A stretch of 64,000 bases of DNA from Streptomyces asoensis (GTDB lineage: Bacteria; Actinomycetota; Actinomycetes; Streptomycetales; Streptomycetaceae): NCBI RefSeq assembly GCF_013085465.1, contig NZ_CP049838.1, positions 1,054,001 to 1,118,000 on the forward strand. Reading direction: 5' to 3'. Positions 19,828 to 29,757 of the stretch are shown piece after piece. Made by a program: the position numbers and the translations under genes. The notes below the pieces were generated by a model, which was not told the origin of the DNA, made no database searches, and worked only from the letters and a program-made list of their open reading frames with translations. The number at the start of each line of letters is the position of its first letter. Within the stretch, counting starts at the first letter, position 1.

Positions 19828-21831
19828 ATGGCCGACGTGATGCGGGCGGAACCAGCGCGGCGCGCGGGCACGGGGGCAGGCGCGGGAGCGGACACCGCGA
19901 AACGGAAGGTGAAGCAGAAGGCTCAGCAGAAACGGTGCGGCTGCGGGGCGCCCCCGTCGGAGGGCGCGGTCGGCGGGGCCGAGGAAAGGTTCCGCGGACT
20001 GCTGGAGGCGGCGCCGGACGCCATGGTCATCGTCGACGACTCCGGCATCATCAGGCTCGTCAACGCCCAGACCGAGGCCCTGTTCGGGCACGGCCGCGAG
20101 GAACTGCTCGGCCAGCCGGTCGAGCTGCTCATCCCGCACCGGTTCCACGGTCAGCACACCGCGCACCGCAGCGGCTACACGGCCAACCGACAGGTGCGTC
20201 CGATGGGCGCCGGGCTCGAACTGCACGGGCTGCGCAAGAACGGCACGGAGTTCCCCGTCGAGATCAGCCTGAGCCCGCTGGAGACGGCGGACGGGCTCCT
20301 GGTGTCGGCGGCCGTGCGCGACGTCAGCGAGCGCAAGGCGGCCGAGGCGCGCATCAACGAGCTCGCCGCGCTCGTGGAGTCGTCGCAGGACGCGATCCTC
20401 GCGCACACCCTCGACGGATACATCACCTACTGGAACGCGGCCGCGCAGCGCCTGTACGGCTACACGGCCGATGAGGCCATCGGCCGGCACGTCTCGCTGC
20501 TGGCCCCGCCGGAGCTGCGGGGCGAGATCCGCGAGCTGCTCCGGCGGCTGCGGCACGCCGAGAAGGTCGAGCACTACGAGACGCTGCGGATGACCAGCAC
20601 CGGGGCACTGCGCGACGTGGACGTCACGCTGTGGCCGACCCGGGACACCCACGGCACCGTGGTCGGGGCGTGCGCGATCGTGCGGGACATCAGCGACCGC
20701 AAGCGCGCGGAGGCCGAGCTCACGGCCCTGTACGAACAGCAGCGGCACATCGCCCTGACGCTCCAGCGCAGTCTGATGGGCACTCCGCCCGCCCTGCCCG
20801 GTCTGGCCACCGCGAGCCGCTACCGGCCCGCCACCCAGGGCGCCGGTGTGGGCGGCGACTGGTTCGACCTGATCCCGCTGGGCGCCGACCGGGTGGGTGT
20901 GCTGATAGGCGATGTGATGGGCCGCGGGCTGGAAGCGGCCGCCGTGATGGGCCAGTTGCGGTCGGCCGCGCACGCGCTGGCCAAGACCGGTATGCAGCCG
21001 CGGCAGTTGATGCGGGCACTGGACACCTGCGTCGCCGACCTCGATGTGCCCGACCAGCTCGTCACCTGCTGCTACCTGGTGATCGCCCCGGACGCGGGCA
21101 CGGTGACGGTGTGTTCGGCGGGACATCTGCCGGTGCTGGTCGCCGGGGTGGGCGAGGGCATCAACGCCCTGCCCAGTCCGGTCAACGCACCGCTCGGCGT
21201 GGGCGACATCCTGTACGAGCAGTCCAGTTCGGAGATACCGCCCGGAGCCACCCTGGTGCTCTACACGGACGGCCTGATCGAGACACCGGGCAGCGACATC
21301 GAGGTACGGATCGGTGAACTGACCGTACTGCTGGACAAGTTGTTCGTCGGAACACCCTGTCTGGAGGCCGCGGCGGACCATGTCCTCGCGGGTCTGCTGC
21401 CGGACGCCGACGGCCACAACGACGACGTCACGCTGCTGCTCGCGCAGCTGCCGGCCGCTCCACTGGCCGCCGTCACCACCCACTTCCCGGCCGCCCCGGC
21501 CTCCGTCCCGGAGGGGCGGGCCTTTCTGCACAAGGCGCTGACCTCGTGGAACTGTGCGGACCGGGCCGACGACGCGCTTCTGCTGCTGTCGGAGACCCTG
21601 ACGAACGCCGTGCAGCACTCCGAGGGCCCGATCGCCCTGCATCTGCACCGCACCGCCACCGACCTCACGGTCGAGGTCAGCGACCCCAGCCCGCAGCTCC
21701 CCCAGCCGCGGGTGGCGGTCGAGGACGCGGAGTCGGGCCGCGGCCTGATCCTGGTCCGTGCCCTCGCCGCCGGCTGGGGGGTGCGGCCGACGGACGAGGG
21801 CAAGACGACCTGGTTCACGCTGAAGCTGTGA
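19828..21831 (+). CDS. PAS-PAS-SpoIIE phosphatase fused to an anti-sigma-type ATPase
   Basis: This 667-residue cytosolic regulator has two PAS domains: residues about 57-170 (LLEAAPDAMVIVDDSGIIRL) and 178-300 (SQDAILAHTLDGYITYWNAA). A PP2C/SpoIIE phosphatase follows at about 310-545 (GVGGDWFDLIPLG, IGDVMGRGLEAAAVMG, then LVLYTDGLIETPG). A HATPase_c domain of the RsbW/SpoIIAB type ends the protein, about 555-667 (LLLLSETLTNAVQHSEGPIA, SGRGLILVRALA). One protein thus carries both enzymes of a sigma-factor partner switch. The ATG at 19828 follows GAGGTGGAAG. Its anti-sigma-antagonist substrate is not encoded nearby. Confidence 0.9.
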   Translation: MADVMRAEPARRAGTGAGAGADTAKRKVKQKAQQKRCGCGAPPSEGAVGGAEERFRGLLEAAPDAMVIVDDSGIIRLVNAQTEALFGHGREELLGQPVELLIPHRFHGQHTAHRSGYTANRQVRPMGAGLELHGLRKNGTEFPVEISLSPLETADGLLVSAAVRDVSERKAAEARINELAALVESSQDAILAHTLDGYITYWNAAAQRLYGYTADEAIGRHVSLLAPPELRGEIRELLRRLRHAEKVEHYETLRMTSTGALRDVDVTLWPTRDTHGTVVGACAIVRDISDRKRAEAELTALYEQQRHIALTLQRSLMGTPPALPGLATASRYRPATQGAGVGGDWFDLIPLGADRVGVLIGDVMGRGLEAAAVMGQLRSAAHALAKTGMQPRQLMRALDTCVADLDVPDQLVTCCYLVIAPDAGTVTVCSAGHLPVLVAGVGEGINALPSPVNAPLGVGDILYEQSSSEIPPGATLVLYTDGLIETPGSDIEVRIGELTVLLDKLFVGTPCLEAAADHVLAGLLPDADGHNDDVTLLLAQLPAAPLAAVTTHFPAAPASVPEGRAFLHKALTSWNCADRADDALLLLSETLTNAVQHSEGPIALHLHRTATDLTVEVSDPSPQLPQPRVAVEDAESGRGLILVRALAAGWGVRPTDEGKTTWFTLKL

Positions 21832-22792
21832 GCCCCCGGGGCGGGCCGCCGAAGGCCGGCGCGAAGGCGTCCAGGTGCGCCTGGACGTACGGCACGGCCA
21901 CCGCCCGGAGTTCCAGCTCGCCGTCGACGAAGGCGGGCTGGACGTTGACCTCGAAGACGACCCCGCCGTTCTCCACGGCCAGGTCGACACCGGCGAAGGG
22001 GAGCCCGACCGACGCGGTGGCCGCGACGGCGAGTTCGGCGAGCCGGGGCTGGAGGTCCTGCGGGGCGATATGGACGGCGGTGGCGCCCTGGCAGGTGTTG
22101 CACGGGGTGTCGGTCTCCGGCTGGAGGTGCTCGCGGGCGTGCACGACGCGGTCGCCCAGGACGAAGACCCGGAACTGGTGACGCCGGCCGTCGGCGGTGA
22201 TGTTGCCGGCGTCGCGGGAGAGCAGCCAGTCGGTGCCGCGCTCGGCGTAGTAGGCGGCGGCGAGCTCCAGTTGGGCGGGGGTGGTGACATGGAAGGTGTC
22301 GTTGCCGCCGGTGCCGACGACGGGCCGGGCCCAGGTGTCGCGGCCGAGCCGGTCGAACGTGTCGGCGGCCTCCCGCGGGGAGGGCCGGGACAGCACGGCG
22401 GTCTCCATCTGGGCGACCCCGTCCCGGACGAAGCGTTCGACGGTGAGGTTCTTCTCGGTCGCGGTCCGCCAGGCGTCGGGTCCGGCGGCCAGGGTCACCA
22501 CGTCGTGGCTCTCCAGGAGCTCCTGGAAGCCGGCGAGGGCCCGCCGGTGGTGCGGCGGGATCTCGTACAGCAGTACGACGTCGGGTACGAAGTCCAGCCG
22601 CTCCTCGGGCACCTGGAGCCGTAACCGGCCTCCGTCGCGGACGCCCCGGCCGGTTCCGCCGGTCGCGAAGTGCCGGGAGTCGACCCGGACGGGCGGGGCG
22701 CCGGTGAGCAGTTCCACGGCGTCGGCGAGGTACTCACGGCAGCCTTCGGGCGAGGTGGGGTCGGCGATCAGGGCGATGCACGGTCGGGACAC
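21815..22792 (-). CDS. ATP-grasp domain protein (RimK-like ligase)
   Basis: This 325-residue protein starts MSRPCIALIADPTSPEG. A central region (RTATEKNLTVERFVRDGVAQ) precedes an ATP-grasp core: FRVFVLGDRVVHAREHL, then GLPFAGVDLAVENGGVVFEV and NVQPAF, where the E-N pair should bind magnesium. The family joins a carboxylate to an amine or thiol using ATP, as in glutathione or RimK-type ligases. CNTCQGATAVHI holds an unusual CxxC. The 3' ends of this gene and the phosphatase gene overlap by 17 bp on opposite strands. The substrate is unknown. Confidence 0.75.
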   Translation of the reverse strand: MSRPCIALIADPTSPEGCREYLADAVELLTGAPPVRVDSRHFATGGTGRGVRDGGRLRLQVPEERLDFVPDVVLLYEIPPHHRRALAGFQELLESHDVVTLAAGPDAWRTATEKNLTVERFVRDGVAQMETAVLSRPSPREAADTFDRLGRDTWARPVVGTGGNDTFHVTTPAQLELAAAYYAERGTDWLLSRDAGNITADGRRHQFRVFVLGDRVVHAREHLQPETDTPCNTCQGATAVHIAPQDLQPRLAELAVAATASVGLPFAGVDLAVENGGVVFEVNVQPAFVDGELELRAVAVPYVQAHLDAFAPAFGGPPRGLTASA

Positions 22793-23150
22793 AGCGGCCT
22801 CCAGCGGCTCTCGACGCGCGCTCGTACCGCGGACGGGCCCTCACACGGCACGAGCGGTGTCACGGATGGTGTCTGTCGCGCGGGTGGTCGTCGCACCCTT
22901 CACCCTGGGAGCCGCTCCGGTGCGCGGAGCCGTGCCCGGGCCCGGACGCGTGCCGTGCAGGGGACGAGGACGACTGGTGACCACGGGGGGTGGGACTCGC
23001 CCCGCCGGATCCGCGTGCAGGGCTGGCCGACCACTGTAAGCACCGGGCGGGACGCCGTACCAGGGCGCACGACGGCCATCCCGCTGCCCCTCCCTCTGCG
23101 CCGTCCGCCCCGGTCCGTGCGCCCTGTCCGGTCGCCGGTGAGCTGCCGTC
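22793..23150. other. Gap upstream of the ATP-grasp gene
   Basis: About 360 bp between the ATP-grasp start and the phosphoketolase end, both on the minus strand. It should hold the ATP-grasp promoter. I see no conserved operator, and the open frames here are spurious. Confidence 0.4.
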
Positions 23151-25535
23151 TCACCCGTCCCAGATCCAGTCGGTGACCTCGGGAAGGTCGGTGCCGTGGG
23201 CGCGGATCCAGTCGTGGTGGCGCAGTCGCACGTCCTCCATCCGCTGCCGTACGGCCGCGGCGCGCACGGCGAGGCCGGGGACGCGGTCGATGACGTCCAT
23301 GACGAGGCGGTAGCGGTCGAGGTCGTTGCGGACGACCATGTCGAACGGCGTGGTCGTGGTGCCGAACTCCTTGTAGCCGCGCACATGCAGGTGCTTGTGG
23401 CCGGTGCGGCGGTAGGCGAGGCGGTGGATCAGCCACGGGTAGCCGTGGTAGGCGAAGACGACCGGCTTGTCGGCGGTGAACAAGCCGTCGTACTCGAAGT
23501 CGCCCATGCCGTGCGGGTGTTCGCCGCTCGGCAGCAACCGGGCGATATCGACGACGTTCACGACCCGGACGGCGAGTTCCGGCAGTTCGCGGCGCAGCAA
23601 CTGGGCGGCGGCCAGCACCTCCTGGGTGGGGACGTCGCCCGCGCAGGCGAGAACCACGTCGGGTTCGCGGGTGCCGTTCTCGGTGCCGGCCCAGTCCCAG
23701 ACGCCGGCGCCGCGGGCGCAGTGGGCACGGGCCTCGTCCATGCCCAGCCAGTCGAAACAGGGCTGCTTCCCGGCCACGATCACATTGACGTAGTCGCGGC
23801 TGCGCAGGGCATGGTCGGCCACCGACAGCAGTGTGTTGGCGTCCGGCGGCAGATAGACCCGTACGACCTCGGGGCTCTTGTTGAGGATGTGGTCGACGAA
23901 GCCGGGGTCCTGGTGGGAGAAGCCGTTGTGGTCCTGGCGCCAGACGTGCGAGGTGAGCAGGTAGTTGAGAGAGGCGACGGGTGCGCGCCAAGGCAGTTTC
24001 CGGGTGACGCGCAGCCACTTGATGTGCTGGTTGACCATCGAGTCGACGATGTGCGCGAACGCCTCGTAGCAGGAGAACAGGCCGTGCCGCCCGGTCAGCA
24101 GATAACCCTCCAGCCAGCCCTGGCAGGTGTGTTCCGAGAGGATCTCCATCACCCGCCCGTGCCGGTCGAGGTTCTCGTCGACCTGGAGGGTCTGCGCCTG
24201 CCAGGCCTTGCCGCTGGCGGCGTAGACGGCCTGGAGTCGGTTGGAGGCGGTCTCGTCGGGGCCGACCAGACGGAAGTCGCGCCGGCCGGCGGTGGAGCGC
24301 ATGACGTCCTCGAGCAACCCGCCCAGCACCGCGGTGGGTTCATGCCGGGTGCCGCCCGGCTTGTCGACCGGGACGGCGTGCGACTCCAGGTCGGGCAGGG
24401 GGAGTTCACGAAGCAGCAGCCCGCCGTTGGCGTGCGGGGTGGCGCCGAGGCGGCGGGTGCCTTCGGGAATCCAGGCGAGGACGTCCAGGCGGGGGGCACC
24501 ATGGGCGTCGAAGAGTTCCTCGGGCCGGTAGGAGCGCAGCCAGGCCTCCAGCTGGCGCAGGTGTTCTGGGTTGTCGCGGACGGCGGACAGCGGCACCTGG
24601 TGGGCGCGCCAGGTGCCCTCGACGGGCAGCCCGTCGACGTGGGCGGGGCCGGTCCAGCCCTTCGGGGTGCGCAGCACGATCACCGGCCAGCGGGGGCGCT
24701 CGCCGGAGCCGTCCTCGCGGGCGGCGCGCTGGAGGGCGGCGATGCGGTCCAGGGCGGTGTCCATGGCCTGGGCCATCGCGCGGTGGACGGCGTTCGGCTC
24801 GTCGCCGGTGACATGGATCGGATCGTGGCCGTAGCCGCGCAGCAGCTCGTCGAGCTCGGCTTCGGGGATCCGGGCCGGCACCGTGGGGTTGGCGATCTTG
24901 TATCCGTTGAGGTGCAGGATCGGCAGGACCGCTCCGTCGTGGACGGGGTCGAGGAACTTGTTGGAGTGCCAGGAGGCGGCCAGTGGCCCCGTCTCGGACT
25001 CGCCGTCGCCGATCACGCAGGCGACGAGGAGGTCCGGGTTGTCGAAGGCGGCGCCGTAGGCGTGCGAGAGCGAGTAGCCGAGTTCGCCGCCCTCGTGGAT
25101 CGAGCCGGGCGTCTCCGGGGCGACATGGCTGGGGATGCCGCCCGGGAAGGAGAACTGCCGGAACAGCCGGTCCATGCCGGCCGCGTCGCGGGTGACGTCC
25201 GGATAGGTCTCGGTGTAGGTGCCCTCCAGCCAGGAGTTGGCGACGACCGCGGGACCGCCGTGGCCCGGTCCCCACACGCACAGGGCGTGCAGGTCACGGG
25301 CGCGGATGACGCGGTTGAGGTGGGTGTACACGAGGTTCAGCCCCGGCGAGGTCCCCCAGTGGCCCAGCAGCCTCGGCTTCACGTGCTCGGGCCGCAGCGG
25401 CTCGCTGAGGAGCGGGTTGGCCATGAGGTAGATCTGGCCGACGGAGAGGTAGTTCGCGGCGCGCCAGTGGGCGTGCAGGGTCCTGAGCTCGTCGTCGGTG
25501 AGCCGGGCGGATGTCGCTTGCGGGTGGACGGACAT
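23151..25535 (-). CDS. Phosphoketolase (XFP family)
   Basis: This 794-residue thiamine-diphosphate enzyme cleaves xylulose 5-phosphate (or fructose 6-phosphate) to acetyl phosphate plus a shorter aldose phosphate. Family signatures seen are [70 protein letters not shown] and the cofactor motif [26 protein letters not shown] and [14 protein letters not shown] lie in the C-terminal half. Length fits the family. The ATG at 25535 follows GGAAGGAA; the longer frame upstream is not homologous. The next gene upstream encodes an RpiB-like pentose-phosphate isomerase, which supports a pentose-phosphate shunt. Confidence 0.93.
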   Translation of the reverse strand: MSVHPQATSARLTDDELRTLHAHWRAANYLSVGQIYLMANPLLSEPLRPEHVKPRLLGHWGTSPGLNLVYTHLNRVIRARDLHALCVWGPGHGGPAVVANSWLEGTYTETYPDVTRDAAGMDRLFRQFSFPGGIPSHVAPETPGSIHEGGELGYSLSHAYGAAFDNPDLLVACVIGDGESETGPLAASWHSNKFLDPVHDGAVLPILHLNGYKIANPTVPARIPEAELDELLRGYGHDPIHVTGDEPNAVHRAMAQAMDTALDRIAALQRAAREDGSGERPRWPVIVLRTPKGWTGPAHVDGLPVEGTWRAHQVPLSAVRDNPEHLRQLEAWLRSYRPEELFDAHGAPRLDVLAWIPEGTRRLGATPHANGGLLLRELPLPDLESHAVPVDKPGGTRHEPTAVLGGLLEDVMRSTAGRRDFRLVGPDETASNRLQAVYAASGKAWQAQTLQVDENLDRHGRVMEILSEHTCQGWLEGYLLTGRHGLFSCYEAFAHIVDSMVNQHIKWLRVTRKLPWRAPVASLNYLLTSHVWRQDHNGFSHQDPGFVDHILNKSPEVVRVYLPPDANTLLSVADHALRSRDYVNVIVAGKQPCFDWLGMDEARAHCARGAGVWDWAGTENGTREPDVVLACAGDVPTQEVLAAAQLLRRELPELAVRVVNVVDIARLLPSGEHPHGMGDFEYDGLFTADKPVVFAYHGYPWLIHRLAYRRTGHKHLHVRGYKEFGTTTTPFDMVVRNDLDRYRLVMDVIDRVPGLAVRAAAVRQRMEDVRLRHHDWIRAHGTDLPEVTDWIWDG

Positions 25536-25702
25536 CTCGGGTTCCTTCCGGATCGGGTCGCTGGGAGGTACGTGCCCGTACCTCCCCACCCTCTCCGGCC
25601 GCCGGGTACCCGACTGGGGCGAGCTACCCATACGGGCGAGCGAAGCCGTCCGTATGAGGGGCGCGCCCTGGGCCGTGTCCGCAAAGTCCCGCCTGGCCGG
25701 CC

Positions 25703-26164
25703 CTAGGAACCCGAGCGCGCCCGGTCGGCGTCGAGGCCGTCGACATGGGCCACGTTCCGCCGGTCCTCGGCGTCCCCGCCGGCCTCGGCGGCGAACCAGG
25801 CGTCGAGGATCTCCTTGAGCAGCGGCTCGGACGTCAGACGGAGGCTGAGGGCGAGGACGTTGGCGTCGTTCCAGCGGCGGGCGCCGTCGGCGGTGTAGGC
25901 GTCGGCGCACAGGGCGGCCCGGACGCCGGGCACCTTGTTCGCGGCGATCGACGCGCCGGTGCCGGTCCAGCAGCACACCACCGCCTGCTCCGAGGTCCCG
26001 TCGGCCACGTCCCCGGCCGCCGCCGCCGAGCACACCGCCCATCGGGGGTCGTCGCCGGGCCGCAGCGCGCCGTGCGGCACCACGTCGTGCCCTCGGCCGC
26101 GCAGTTCCGCGACGAGGGCGCGGGCCACTGGTTCGTCCATGTCCGAGGAAACGGAGATCCGCAT
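25703..26164 (-). CDS. RpiB/LacAB-family sugar-phosphate isomerase
   Basis: This 153-residue enzyme would interconvert ribose 5-phosphate and ribulose 5-phosphate or a similar pair. It starts [20 protein letters not shown]. The key loop reads [20 protein letters not shown], where the family has CGTGIGMSIAANK; the catalytic Cys66-type residue corresponds to the CW position. [20 protein letters not shown] is the C-terminal signature. The start at 26164 coincides with the homology boundary; the ribosome site is weak. It lies 167 bp upstream of the phosphoketolase on the same strand and probably serves the same pathway. Confidence 0.85.
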   Translation of the reverse strand: MRISVSSDMDEPVARALVAELRGRGHDVVPHGALRPGDDPRWAVCSAAAAGDVADGTSEQAVVCCWTGTGASIAANKVPGVRAALCADAYTADGARRWNDANVLALSLRLTSEPLLKEILDAWFAAEAGGDAEDRRNVAHVDGLDADRARSGS

Positions 26165-26464
26165 GCCGGAGAGCCTACTGAGGAAAGGGCGCGGCGGCAC
26201 GGGCCGGCGTCCGCCCGGCCGCACGGCGAGCGCGCACCCGGCGAGCACGAGGGACGCCCGCGCGGTGGCGGGGCCGAGCGGGACCCTCGGCACACCCGCC
26301 GTGCCGCCGCCCCGCCGCGCCGCCCCGCCCGGGCCTCATTGCCGGGGCCGGGGGCGACTTCCCGCCGTTCGGGGAGTTCGTCGTCGTGCTGTGCCGAAAC
26401 GGACCGGCACCGGCCCTGCACGGATATGGACGCCGCCGTCGACGCTGACCTAGGGTGCCGAGGG

Positions 26465-26476
26465 GAAAGCGCTTTC
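26465..26476. promoter_or_regulatory. LacI-type operator upstream of GH115
   Basis: GAAAGCGCTTTC is a perfect 12-base palindrome with the central CG typical of LacI/GalR-family operators, 53 bp before the GH115 start. It is probably bound by a glycan-responsive repressor. No LacI-family gene is in the window. Confidence 0.65.
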
Positions 26477-26528
26477 TAGCATGGTCATGCCACCGTCGTA
26501 GATGTCACCGCCCAGTCCAGGAGCGTCG

Positions 26529-29513
26529 ATGCCGCCCACCGCACCGCAGGACCCCTCGCAGCCGTGGAGCCGAAAGGCGTTCCTGCGGGGCATGACGGCC
26601 GCCGGGCTGGCCCCGCTGCTGCCCGCGGTGCTCCCGACGGCCGCGCATGCCGCGGCGGCGTCCGGCCGTCCCGGTTTCGACCTGGTACGGGACGGCGTCG
26701 CGGTCGACGTGTTCGTGGACGCCGCCGACGACCCCGCCGTGATCCGCGCGGCCGGCGACCTCCAGGCCGACGTGGAGCGGGTCTGCGGCGTACGGCCCGG
26801 ATTACGGCACACCCTGGCGGAACGGTCCACGGCACTGGTCCTGGTAGGCACCCTCGGCGCGAGCCCCGTCATCGACCGGCTCGCGGCGCAGGGCCGGCTG
26901 GACGTCCGGCGGGTGAAGGGTCGCTGGGAGGCCTCCGTGACCCAGGTGGTGGAGCGCCCGGCGCCCGGCGTGGACCGCGCGCTGGTGATCGCGGGCAGCG
27001 ACCGGCGCGGCACGGTCTACGGGATCTACGACACGTCGGAACGCATAGGCGTCTCACCCTGGTACTGGTGGGCCGACGTACCCGTGGAACAGCGTGACAC
27101 CGTCACCGTGCCCGCGGGCCCCTTCGAACGGCGCGAACCGTCGGTCCGTTACCGGGGTGTCTTCATCAACGACGAGCAGAACCTGACCACTTGGTCGCAG
27201 CGCACGCAGGAGACGGACAAGAACATCGGCCCGAGGACGTACCAGCGTCTCTTCGAGCTGCTGCTGCGGCTGAAGGCCAACTACCTGTGGCCGGCCATGC
27301 ACCCGTACTCCGACTTCTTCAACAAGTACCGGGAGAACCCCGAACTCGCCGAGCGCTACGGCATCGTCGTCGGCTCCAGCCACCCGGAGGCCCTGCTGCG
27401 CAACGGCGTGCACGAGTGGGCGCCGTGGGCCGAGGAGCACCGCGGCGCCGACGGCGGCCTGCCGGTGTACGACTACACGGTGAACCCCGCCGTCATCTCC
27501 GACTACTGGAGAGCCCGGGCCCGGGAGAACGCGGCGTACGAGAGCAGTTGGACCATCGGCATGCGCGGCCTGCACGACACCGCGCTGGAGACGAAGCACG
27601 CCACCACGATCCCGGAGAAGGTCGTGGTGATGAACGACATCATCGCCGACCAGCGCCGGATCCTGGCCGAGGAGGTCGGCGCGGCGGCGCAGCCGCAGAT
27701 CTTCATCCCGTACAAGGAGGTCCTGGACCTGTACAACGCGGGCGTCCAGGTCCCGGACGACGTCACGCTGATCTGGCCGGACGACAACCACGGCAACATG
27801 CGCCAGCTGCCGGACGACGCGGAACGCGCCCGGTCCGGCGGCAACGGGATCTACTACCACCTCTCCTACTGGGGCCGTCCGCGCAGCTACCTGTGGCTGG
27901 ACACCACGCAGCTCGCCAAGGTCTGGCAGGAGCTGCGCCGGGTGTACGAGCACGGCGTGGACCGGATGTGGATCTTCAACGTCGGCGACCTCAAGTCGAT
28001 CGAGACCGGACTGTCCTTCTCCCTGGACATGGCCTGGGACGTGGACCGATGGCACGCCGACGACGTCGGGGCTTTCCTCGCGGAGTGGTACGGACGGCAG
28101 TTCGGGCTCCGGCACGCCCAGGAGATCGCCTCGATCCGCACCGAGTACTACCGGCTCGCGGCGGAGCGCCGCCCGGAGTTCATCGACCGGAACATGTTCT
28201 CCGTGGTTCACCACGGGGACGAGGCGGGACGCCGCATGGCCGCGTACGACCGTCTGCTGGACCGGACCGTGGCGCTGGGGGCGGAACTCCCCGCGGCGTA
28301 CCGGGACGCCTACTACGAGCTCGTCCAATACCCCGTGCACGGGGCGTACTTGATGAACCTCAAGTACTACTGGGCGGACCGTAACGCTCTCGCGGTACGT
28401 CAGGGCCGTGGGGCCGGAGCCAACGTCTTCGCGGACCTCGCCGAAGCGGCGCACACCCAGGAGGCGGCGCTCACCAAGCGGTACAACACGGAGGTGGCGG
28501 GCGGGAAGTGGGACGGCTACATCAACCCGTACCCCTCGCAGATCCCCAAGGCGCCGGGTCGCCCTGCCGTCACCAGGGTCACCCGGCAGGAGACCTCGGG
28601 TCTGGGGGTCGCCTCCGAGGGGAACGAGATCGGCACGCAGCGGCCGCTGGCCTTCTCCGCCACCACCCGGGACCGGCGCTTCGTCGATGTCTTCAACACC
28701 GGTTTCCTCGCGGTCGACTGGGTCGCGGAGGCAGAACACCCCTGGGTCCGCCTGAGTTCGGCGGGCGGCACCCTCACCGAACAGACCCGGGTGTGGGTCG
28801 AGATCGACTGGGCGCGGACACCCGAGGGCACGCACGACGTCACGGTCGCCGTCACGGGTGGCGCGCAGCGTTTCGAGGTGCCCCTGAAGGTCGTCAACGA
28901 CGGGGAGCGGGCGCGTCGGCGTGCCCGCGGGTTCGTCGAGGCCAACGGCTACGTCTCGATCGACGCCGTGCACACCGAGCGCCGGGTGGCGCGCGGCCGG
29001 GCCCGCTGGCGGACCGTGCGCGGGCTCGGACGCCGTACCGCCGCCGTGGAGGCGGTGCCGTCCACGGCGGCCCCGATCACCTCCGACTTCGTCGCCCACG
29101 CACCGGAGTTGAGGTACCGGGTGCGGTTCGGCAGCACTGGTTCCTTCCCCGTGACCGTCTTCCGGCTGCCCTCGCTCGACGAGCGCGGCGCGCGGCGGCT
29201 GGCGCTCGCCCTCGACGACCAGCCGCCCACCGTCCTGTCCGGGCAGTCCGTCGCCACCGGCAACCGCGGCGACGCCTGGGCGCGCAACGTGGAGGAGGGC
29301 ATCGAGAAACTGACCGCGACCGTCACGGTCACCGAGCCCGGCGACCATGTCCTCCGGGTGTTCATGGTCGACCCGGGGATCGCCGTGGACCAGATCGTCG
29401 TCGACACCGGCGGACTGCCGGCCGCCGCCTATCTCGCACCCCCGGAGAGCTACCACCCGGTGTTCAACCCCGAGCCGGACACCGGGACGGGCCTGGACGC
29501 GCCGAGCCGGTAG
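26529..29513 (+). CDS. Glycoside hydrolase family 115 (xylan alpha-glucuronidase-like), secreted
   Basis: This 994-residue enzyme has a signal peptide with a Tat-like start (SRKAFLRGMTAAGLAPLL) ending near AAHAAAASG. Family features follow: RGTVYGIYDTSERIGVSPWY, then WWADVPVEQRDTVTV, YRGVFINDEQNLTTWSQ, RLKANYLWPAMHPYSDFF and LIWPDDNHGNMRQLP. The C-terminal part is beta-rich (WVRLSSAGGTLTEQTRVWVE). GH115 enzymes remove 4-O-methylglucuronic acid from xylan. The ATG at 26529 has AGGAG at correct spacing; 26502 is an alternative. The LacI-type palindrome upstream points to induction by a sugar. An acetylxylan-esterase-like gene lies at 53 kb. Confidence 0.88.
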   Translation: MPPTAPQDPSQPWSRKAFLRGMTAAGLAPLLPAVLPTAAHAAAASGRPGFDLVRDGVAVDVFVDAADDPAVIRAAGDLQADVERVCGVRPGLRHTLAERSTALVLVGTLGASPVIDRLAAQGRLDVRRVKGRWEASVTQVVERPAPGVDRALVIAGSDRRGTVYGIYDTSERIGVSPWYWWADVPVEQRDTVTVPAGPFERREPSVRYRGVFINDEQNLTTWSQRTQETDKNIGPRTYQRLFELLLRLKANYLWPAMHPYSDFFNKYRENPELAERYGIVVGSSHPEALLRNGVHEWAPWAEEHRGADGGLPVYDYTVNPAVISDYWRARARENAAYESSWTIGMRGLHDTALETKHATTIPEKVVVMNDIIADQRRILAEEVGAAAQPQIFIPYKEVLDLYNAGVQVPDDVTLIWPDDNHGNMRQLPDDAERARSGGNGIYYHLSYWGRPRSYLWLDTTQLAKVWQELRRVYEHGVDRMWIFNVGDLKSIETGLSFSLDMAWDVDRWHADDVGAFLAEWYGRQFGLRHAQEIASIRTEYYRLAAERRPEFIDRNMFSVVHHGDEAGRRMAAYDRLLDRTVALGAELPAAYRDAYYELVQYPVHGAYLMNLKYYWADRNALAVRQGRGAGANVFADLAEAAHTQEAALTKRYNTEVAGGKWDGYINPYPSQIPKAPGRPAVTRVTRQETSGLGVASEGNEIGTQRPLAFSATTRDRRFVDVFNTGFLAVDWVAEAEHPWVRLSSAGGTLTEQTRVWVEIDWARTPEGTHDVTVAVTGGAQRFEVPLKVVNDGERARRRARGFVEANGYVSIDAVHTERRVARGRARWRTVRGLGRRTAAVEAVPSTAAPITSDFVAHAPELRYRVRFGSTGSFPVTVFRLPSLDERGARRLALALDDQPPTVLSGQSVATGNRGDAWARNVEEGIEKLTATVTVTEPGDHVLRVFMVDPGIAVDQIVVDTGGLPAAAYLAPPESYHPVFNPEPDTGTGLDAPSR

Positions 29514-29757
29514 CCGAGCCGGCAGTCCCACGCCATGGGCACGCCACGGCGGGGCACTACCGGCACGGGTGGGAACCGATGGGCCTCGGGGGCGGGTCCA
29601 GGCGGGCGGGGGTGGGGGCCGTCGCGGGCGAGAGGTTGGGCGCGTTGTGGTCGAGGCCACGGCCGGGGTGGGGGCTCGGGCATGTCGGTCGGTGGGGGGC
29701 GCGGGCTACCGTTCGGGGAGCTCACCGTTTTGCCCGCCGCACACCTCGGACGGCTCC

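Noticed and set aside
27054..29660. An 868-codon minus-strand open frame
   Set aside because: It is antisense to the GH115 enzyme and has no recognisable domain.
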